Position numbers and translations under genes: made by a program | Shown here: positions 58,658 to 64,000 of the stretch, piece by piece | Layout: each line of letters opens with the position of its first letter | Position numbering within the stretch: position 1 is the first letter of the stretch | The notes under the pieces: model-generated | What the model was told of the DNA's origin: nothing | Databases searched by the model: none | The model's input: only the letters and a program-made list of their open reading frames with translations | DNA from: an uncultured Clostridia bacterium | GTDB taxonomy: Bacteria > Bacillota > Clostridia > Oscillospirales > Ruminococcaceae | Assembly (NCBI GenBank): GCA_947632025.1 | Contig: CANRNN010000004.1 | Coordinates: 62,001 to 126,000, forward strand | Direction of reading: 5' to 3' | DNA: 64,000 nt

Positions 58658-59839
58658 TCATTTGTAGTGACGGTCATTGATATATGCGCCGTAGATGTTA
58701 ACGTATTTCTTACCCGTTTCCTCATAAGTGCATTTGCCGCTAGCGTCAAAATTTTCCTCATAAACGGGATAAGGAGCATATGTTGTACCCGACACGCTTG
58801 AACCTTCGGGAACGCAACCGTTGCTGCCGAAAGATTCGGTCGTTATATTGGGGTCGCCCTCAAAATCAACATAGAAATACGAGAATACACCGCCGCTGAA
58901 CTTCATTCCCTTAAGCTGACCGTTAAGCGTAACACCGCCGTTCCTTCCCGTAACAAACGGAGAACCTATTCTTACGGTATTGGAATTCACAAGCTCAATG
59001 CTGTACGGGTTAGAGGAATGTATATCGCTTCCGTATGTGCTGGCAGTATTTGAATTTGTAAGACCGTTGGTCGACGCATTTGTCCAGTTGGAGATATAGC
59101 CGATATTCTTTATTACCGCTTTCTTATAAAGGTCCATTGTGTATGTCTTGCCGTCGGCGTCCTCATACTCCGGAGATTCATATTTCTCATCAGTATAGAA
59201 GTACATTCTGTACTGAGAGTACGGAACGTTTTCATCAAGCAGTTTGTCCTTTCCGTCAACGTCTACGGGGGACGCATAAACACCTATAAGGTAACGTGTA
59301 TTTCCGGGCTCAAGGTAAAAGGGGCTTGACGGGTCGTCATATGTGTGTGTATCTTTTTGAACATAGACCACTCTTATAAAGCCGATACCCGAAGTGCCCG
59401 TAAGGCGGGTGTCCATTCTGGACGCCTGAGAGCCGCTGCCATCTCCGAAATCGCTGGCATCACCGGGAGTAGATTCTTCCGGGTCGGTAAGATAGTTTAC
59501 ATTTCCGAGGAAGTAGTTTATGCCCTCTAAGTCGTTCGCAGTCATAACATTGGCGGATTTTGTCTGATAGGGCAGTTTCACTTCGCCAACGCCCCCTCCG
59601 AAATCCATTACCATTTCGCCCGTCTGAGTTTCAAATTCAGTCGAGGATTTTTCGATTACAGTCAGATTGTGCTGTTGATCCGCAAGGTCGCGTGCATAAT
59701 CGTTGTTTTTCTGGCGCGCCTTGACCGCAAGGTCAAGTATCTGCGCCACCATAGCCGACATAAGCGCGAAAACCGCGAATGCGACAATTATTTCTGCAAG
59801 CGTGAAGCCGCTTCTTTTAGAATAAAATCTTTTCAACAT
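58658..59839 (-). CDS. Prepilin-like protein (393 aa)
   Basis: A large minor pilin candidate. SKRSGFTLAEIIVAFAVFAL carries the class III signal with Glu at +5. The remainder has many Tyr, Asp and Ser and a C-terminal SVSGTTYAPYPVYEENFDAS segment. It resembles PilV/PilW-type subunits by position. AAGGAGG is 9 bases upstream of ATG, and the gene is 19 bases after the PilX-like gene. Confidence 0.8.
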   Translation of the reverse strand: MLKRFYSKRSGFTLAEIIVAFAVFALMSAMVAQILDLAVKARQKNNDYARDLADQQHNLTVIEKSSTEFETQTGEMVMDFGGGVGEVKLPYQTKSANVMTANDLEGINYFLGNVNYLTDPEESTPGDASDFGDGSGSQASRMDTRLTGTSGIGFIRVVYVQKDTHTYDDPSSPFYLEPGNTRYLIGVYASPVDVDGKDKLLDENVPYSQYRMYFYTDEKYESPEYEDADGKTYTMDLYKKAVIKNIGYISNWTNASTNGLTNSNTASTYGSDIHSSNPYSIELVNSNTVRIGSPFVTGRNGGVTLNGQLKGMKFSGGVFSYFYVDFEGDPNITTESFGSNGCVPEGSSVSGTTYAPYPVYEENFDASGKCTYEETGKKYVNIYGAYINDRHYK

Positions 59840-59858
59840 TTCAAAGCGCCTCCTTACT

Positions 59859-62201
59859 TTAACCTACAAGCTGCAGCTTCCACGATTTGTCCTTGAGAGG
59901 AGGAAGCTGGTTCTTCAAGCAATCGGAACTCATAAGGTCTGTCGGCATTTTATCGGGCCAGCAAGCGACAAGTGACATTGAGTCGTCGATTATGTAGTCT
60001 GAAACCGTCAGACCGCCCATCAGACGCACCATTGTGCCGCCCTGATTTGCGTATGCCGCCTTGAACGTCATATAAGGCGCATAGATAAAGCCGAAGAATC
60101 CGTTTTGGATAATTCCCTCGCCGTTTGCCATTATAGACAAACGTATATCTGCCGATTCGTCGCAGGATACAAGGAAGATGTTGACATTCGGATAAACAAC
60201 CTCTCCGTCAACTGTCATTCTTGCTTTTTGGCTTGGATGTGAAGCAAGATAACTGTCGATTTCCTTTATTCCGACATGATTCTTGCACGCTCCGGTGTGA
60301 TTTCCCGAAAGTTCGGGTTGGCAGTTGGGGCAGAAAGAGCTGATATCTCCATGTACCGAACAATGAATTGTTTTCATTGGTCCTTCGCACAACGAACATT
60401 TATTCGTGGAAGAAGTTTCTTGGTAGTTGCATCCGTCGCCGTCGTAGCAATCTCTGTGTACGAAGCTTGCAAAATCTTGGTCGGCGTTTGAATGGTCTAC
60501 AGGACGAGCGTCGAAAATCGTCATTTCGTCGGTTGTACCGAATTTATGATCCTCCGTACCGCCGCCGAGAACGAACCAGCCATAGTGCATGGTCTTGGCA
60601 AAGCTCATATCCTGATAGGTCACGCCCTCCGGAATATCAATTACGACCGAGCCTTTGCCTTTTACAAGGACACTAAGTACGACGCTTGCGTCATTACTCT
60701 GAAGCGGATACCACGAGAATGTTTCATTAACACCATCGGGGTGTCCGTCGGGTCCCGTGAAGTCACGGTTAGCCTTAACTCTGATAGTATATACATTGTC
60801 GGGGTTGTCGCCCGTGTCTATCAAAACGGTAATACTGTTGAACGAATTATTTCCTCTGTCAAGTGTCACGTCCTCTATAATGCAGCCCTTTTCAGCATCG
60901 CTGTACTTAAGGACCTGTGTCGGAATAGGATTATCCGAGTTCATAGAGAAATGAAGTTTTTTCTTGACAGCAGTTGATCTGCCTTCATCAAGCTCCCTTA
61001 CATATCCGTCGGCACTTGGATTATTGTCATTTATTTCCCACTTATAGAAGGTATTTGTAGCCGTTTTTTCGTTAAGCAGCGAAATAGCCTCTGTGGTTGT
61101 CAAAAAGCCGCTAGCTTTTACGCCGTCATCCCATCTGTCACCGACAGCGCCGTCTTTCCACTTGGAACCGTTGATACCGCCTGAGCCTCCCCACTGATTT
61201 GTGTTATTGGATGCGTCAACAATACCGTTGCATCTTACTTTATCAAGGTTGACCCAATATCCGCCTTGAACGTAAATGTTTCCGTTTACAAAATAATTGC
61301 TGGAGGAAAGATCCGGATTGCCCTTTATATAAAGGTCGCCGTTAATATAAACGTTTGCGTTTCCGAAGCCGTTGTTATTATTGAAATAAGCGTTGCCGCC
61401 GATAATAACGGTACTCTTGTCAACGCCGGCTGCGAATGTTACAGGCTGATTGAATTCAGCTGAATAATCTCCTCTTATTGCAAAAATGCAAGGATCGGGA
61501 GATTTAGGAATAAGATAACCGAAAACCTGAAGCGAACCGCCCGTCGCAAGGTCACCGTAAACGAGCATATTCTTACCGCCGTAAGCATTTACAATGGTTT
61601 TCTCGTTATCAAAGAACAGGTCCGTAAAAATCGAACCGCCGTCAAGGAAAACGTCATTCGGAACATACCCTGTCGCCGCAAATATCTGCGTCGGCGCAGG
61701 AGGAGTTTCCTTCGGCGTAGTCGAAACCTCAACTATTGCGTGATACACGTCCTTTACACCGTTTACCGAAACGGTATAAGCCATATCGAAAACCTTTTTA
61801 TTATTGGTTTCGTTATCGGGAAGTCTTGTAATTTCCACCATATACGCGCCCATCTGGGAATCGTATTGATCCGTAGACTCAATTCCGGTTGCCGCACCGA
61901 AAGCCTCAAACCCGTTGGCTCCCGTGGAAATAACGTCGCCGACTTCCATAGCGCTCATCTCATTATAAAGCCCTGCGAAGCTTGGGTGGTTAGTGTTTAC
62001 ACCAGCAAGCACTGCTTCCGCTATTGACGAAGCGGATTCATACGCCTGACGCTGATTAAATATCGCATACTGTGTCGAGCGTGACGACACTACCGAGAAA
62101 TACATAGCCATGCAGCATATCGTCAACGCGGTCATAGTACTTACTACCATAAACAACGCCGAACCGCGGCAGCTTATGAATTTCTTCAACGTATGTGCCA
62201 T
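59859..62201 (-). CDS. PilX-like large pilus protein with Cys/His cluster
   Basis: A 780-residue protein. SCRGSALFMVVSTMTALTIC followed by CMAMYFSVVSSRSTQYA is a PilX_N-type membrane segment lacking the FTLxE motif. Residues about 190-340 have short hydrophobic repeats with NGNIYVQGG, GNANVYINGDLYIKG and GNAYFNN, typical of a beta-solenoid. Near residues 587-640 there is an unusual cluster of paired Cys and His: CYDGDGC, CSLC, HCSVH, CPNC and CKNH. Probably a surface or tip-associated component. AAGGAGG precedes the ATG. Adhesion is an inference from domain type only. Confidence 0.75.
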   Translation of the reverse strand: MAHTLKKFISCRGSALFMVVSTMTALTICCMAMYFSVVSSRSTQYAIFNQRQAYESASSIAEAVLAGVNTNHPSFAGLYNEMSAMEVGDVISTGANGFEAFGAATGIESTDQYDSQMGAYMVEITRLPDNETNNKKVFDMAYTVSVNGVKDVYHAIVEVSTTPKETPPAPTQIFAATGYVPNDVFLDGGSIFTDLFFDNEKTIVNAYGGKNMLVYGDLATGGSLQVFGYLIPKSPDPCIFAIRGDYSAEFNQPVTFAAGVDKSTVIIGGNAYFNNNNGFGNANVYINGDLYIKGNPDLSSSNYFVNGNIYVQGGYWVNLDKVRCNGIVDASNNTNQWGGSGGINGSKWKDGAVGDRWDDGVKASGFLTTTEAISLLNEKTATNTFYKWEINDNNPSADGYVRELDEGRSTAVKKKLHFSMNSDNPIPTQVLKYSDAEKGCIIEDVTLDRGNNSFNSITVLIDTGDNPDNVYTIRVKANRDFTGPDGHPDGVNETFSWYPLQSNDASVVLSVLVKGKGSVVIDIPEGVTYQDMSFAKTMHYGWFVLGGGTEDHKFGTTDEMTIFDARPVDHSNADQDFASFVHRDCYDGDGCNYQETSSTNKCSLCEGPMKTIHCSVHGDISSFCPNCQPELSGNHTGACKNHVGIKEIDSYLASHPSQKARMTVDGEVVYPNVNIFLVSCDESADIRLSIMANGEGIIQNGFFGFIYAPYMTFKAAYANQGGTMVRLMGGLTVSDYIIDDSMSLVACWPDKMPTDLMSSDCLKNQLPPLKDKSWKLQLVG

Positions 62202-62242
62202 GATGTCCTCCTTTCAAAAAGTCGCCGTACCTGTACCGAAAA

Positions 62243-63325
62243 TTATCCTTCGGTATTCACTATGCCGTCCTGAGCGTCGAGTTGTGCCTTAGGATTCTGC
62301 ATTCTCTCAATGCTGTAGAACGTAAGCTCGGTATCCATTGTGTAGTAAAAATCTGCTGCTCCGAGGTCGCCGTCAGCGCCGTCGGGAGAAAGTCCGCCTG
62401 TGATGTTTTCGCCGATATTTTCGCTTCCCGTATCACCGCCTGTGGAAGGAGCGGGGGGCGTGTTTTCAGGAACTGTGGGAGTGCCGGAAGGCTCTGCGGG
62501 AGCGCCGCCCTCGGAAGGAGCAGCAGCCGCGTTATTTTCGGCAGTGCCTGTACCCGTGCCGGATCTCAGTGCATTCAAAGCTTCCGTACCGGGACCGCCC
62601 TCTGACATATAATTTGTTGCATTTTCCGATATTTTATCATAGAACGTCGAAACGTTTCTGTCGTATGTACCCTTGTCATACGCGATATTGAAGCCCGCGA
62701 GAGCGACAGCCTTTCTTGTGGACGTACCGTTCTCGTCCTTGTAGTAGTTGTTTACCTCGTCCGCGAACTTGATAAGATCCTCGTTCGTAAGTGCGGAAAC
62801 CGTAAAGGATACGGTAGACGCGCCTATGGTCTGTGAATTCATCAAAGCCGATACAAGCGCTGCCTGACGTGCGGCTATCTCGCTTTCCTCGGCGGTAGGC
62901 TCTACGCCCTGTGTAGCGTAGGTCTTAAGCGCGTACTCCACGGATTGGGGAGTATAGAACGACGCGCTGAGTGTAGCCGTACTCGGTTCGGAAACCTCGA
63001 TCTGTTCAACTATAACATTGGACTTGCAGTTTGTAATGAACTCTCTGAAAGCGTTGTCCGCCTCATATGACGTAAGCTCAGGGAAGAACATATCCGCCAG
63101 ATGCTCGCCGTCCTCGTAGGTTTTCAGTATATCATCTCTCAGACCTGCTTTTTTCCCTTGTTTTGCAACTGCGTCGTCACGCTCTTTGGTTTTGGTTTCA
63201 AGATTTGTTTTTGTGGTTCCGACCTCTTCAAACTTCGGCTTTACAAGCAGAAACCCTCCGAGAGCGAGTATTATGATCGCCATAATTACAAGTGCCGCGA
63301 TACGCTCCTGTTTACTTAATTTCAT
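62243..63325 (-). CDS. PilO-like pilus alignment protein
   Basis: A 360-residue protein with one N-terminal transmembrane helix (IAALVIMAIIILALGGFLLV), a coiled-coil segment (LETKTKERDDAVAKQGKKAG) and a ferredoxin-like periplasmic-type domain. The C-terminal third (about 260-330) is rich in Pro, Gly, Thr, Ser and Ala. PilO with PilN and PilM links the pilus motor to the envelope. The start overlaps the PilN-like stop (TAATG). Identification is from layout and neighbours. Confidence 0.75.
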   Translation of the reverse strand: MKLSKQERIAALVIMAIIILALGGFLLVKPKFEEVGTTKTNLETKTKERDDAVAKQGKKAGLRDDILKTYEDGEHLADMFFPELTSYEADNAFREFITNCKSNVIVEQIEVSEPSTATLSASFYTPQSVEYALKTYATQGVEPTAEESEIAARQAALVSALMNSQTIGASTVSFTVSALTNEDLIKFADEVNNYYKDENGTSTRKAVALAGFNIAYDKGTYDRNVSTFYDKISENATNYMSEGGPGTEALNALRSGTGTGTAENNAAAAPSEGGAPAEPSGTPTVPENTPPAPSTGGDTGSENIGENITGGLSPDGADGDLGAADFYYTMDTELTFYSIERMQNPKAQLDAQDGIVNTEG

Positions 63326-64000
63326 TACTGTGCCACCTCCGAGTTAGTTTCATCACCTGTTGCGAGAATGTCCTTGTCAATATCCGTGTTTTCCTCGTCG
63401 CTGCCCATCTGAAGATTCATTGTGATCGTGAAAGAGAACACCGTATCGTACTGACCCTTAAGGTATTCCTTTCTTTCGTCTTCGTTTTCAGCATCGGGAT
63501 TTTCAACGTGGTAGGGGCTTTGTTCCCTGTCGGAAGTCATGATTTCGTACAATATCGCGAGAGTACCCTCGTCGCCGATATTTGTTTTTTCAAAGCCCTC
63601 GTAAGTCACGCCTACGAAATACGGCTGACCATACTTATTTAATACGTCCTCGGCGATAGCCTTTGCGTATCTTGCGGGAACAGATGCGGGATTACCCTTT
63701 GAAAGACCTCTGAACTCTACCGTTATCTCACCCGTATCGGAAATTTCGATAGACGCGATATCGAGCAGCTCGCCCTCATTAAGGATACTTCCTTCGTAGT
63801 CGAGATTATCATTCTCTGCCTCAAAGAAGCTTACAAGCGGGTACGTTCTGCCGTCCTCGGCGGGATTTTTCAGTTTAGGCAGCGGTTCTCTTATCTTATT
63901 GATAACGAGCGACTGCACTTTCGGCTGATAATTGAACAGATCCTTTGCGCTGCTTACGGTATTATTATAGCTCTGGAATCCCGAAAGCATCGTTGTGCGT
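63325..64000 (-). CDS. PilN-like protein (partial, N-terminus beyond the window)
   Basis: The frame is open to the right edge, so the start is missing. The visible 225 residues contain SLVINKIREPLPKLKNPAED, a short TISDTG-type strand EISDTGEITVEFRGLSKG and EDVLNKYGQPYFVGVTYEGF. This fits the soluble domain of PilN, in which an inner strand pair follows the membrane helix. The tight coupling to the PilO-like gene supports it. PilM and PilC would be expected further to the right. Confidence 0.65.
   Translation of the reverse strand, partial: RTTMLSGFQSYNNTVSSAKDLFNYQPKVQSLVINKIREPLPKLKNPAEDGRTYPLVSFFEAENDNLDYEGSILNEGELLDIASIEISDTGEITVEFRGLSKGNPASVPARYAKAIAEDVLNKYGQPYFVGVTYEGFEKTNIGDEGTLAILYEIMTSDREQSPYHVENPDAENEDERKEYLKGQYDTVFSFTITMNLQMGSDEENTDIDKDILATGDETNSEVAQ

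Overview
This 64-kb window comes from a flagellated, type IV-piliated anaerobe of the Clostridia, most likely Oscillospiraceae/Ruminococcaceae. The evidence is a FliW-CsrA flagellar operon, DarA and RicT, many radical-SAM and ferredoxin-type proteins, AGGAGG ribosome sites, TTGACA/TATAAT promoters and moderate GC content. I cannot name a species from sequence alone. I saw no rRNA, tRNA, CRISPR array, phage module or transposase.

Layout. 1-2.7 kb: end of a protein with a FliM-like terminal motif, a small alarmone synthetase, a BspA-type LRR protein and a cytidylate kinase-like protein. 2.9-4.9 kb: cassette A (noncoding repeat, promoter, orphan antitoxin-like gene, Ser/Thr/Pro-rich lipoprotein, shortened secreted protein). 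5-24.4 kb: mostly housekeeping genes, including Na/Pi transport, TerB-domain protein, B12-type radical SAM, NYN/OST-HTH protein, thyA, aspartokinase, a VWA-PP2C-SseB operon, rimI, a glycosyltransferase, two SseB-domain paralogues and thrS. 24.6-25.4 kb: about 780 bases with promoter, terminator and many hairpins but no credible protein, a candidate large noncoding RNA. 25.4-28.06 kb: cassette B, a second copy of the cassette A design. 28.06-34.7 kb: ferredoxin, darA-holB-ricT, a CDF transporter, NERD protein and ychF. 34.8-39.5 kb: thiamine genes thiD-thiC and thiW-thiM-thiE, with a canonical TPP riboswitch before thiD, an atypical switch-like leader before thiW, and a MITE-like repeat between the two sets. 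41.1-50.5 kb: late flagellar operon flgM-flgN-flgK-flgL-DUF6470-fliW-csrA-fliD-fliS-fliT behind a sigma-D-type promoter. 50.6-64 kb: type IV pilus locus with several prepilins, PilT, PilB, prepilin peptidase, a large PilX-like protein, PilO-like and the end of PilN-like. PilC and PilM are not in the window.

How genes work together. The thiamine set makes the pyrimidine de novo (ThiC, ThiD), takes up and phosphorylates thiazole (ThiW, ThiM) and joins them (ThiE); no thiazole synthesis genes are present here. FlgM, FliW and CsrA are the checkpoint regulators of late flagellar assembly. The pilus genes form a complete extension/retraction motor except for the platform protein.

Most interesting. 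The two cassettes share 70 identical bases of noncoding DNA with a 16-bp perfect palindrome, a 42-bp identical promoter block and 166 identical bases at the lipoprotein start. Their lipoproteins and secreted partners are paralogous, and both partners look cut short at different points, one running into the neighbouring ferredoxin terminator. This suggests a dispersed, modular surface-protein family that inserts between genes. Other leading candidates are the 24.6-25.4 kb RNA, the thiW leader and the 465-base leader of a pilin gene.
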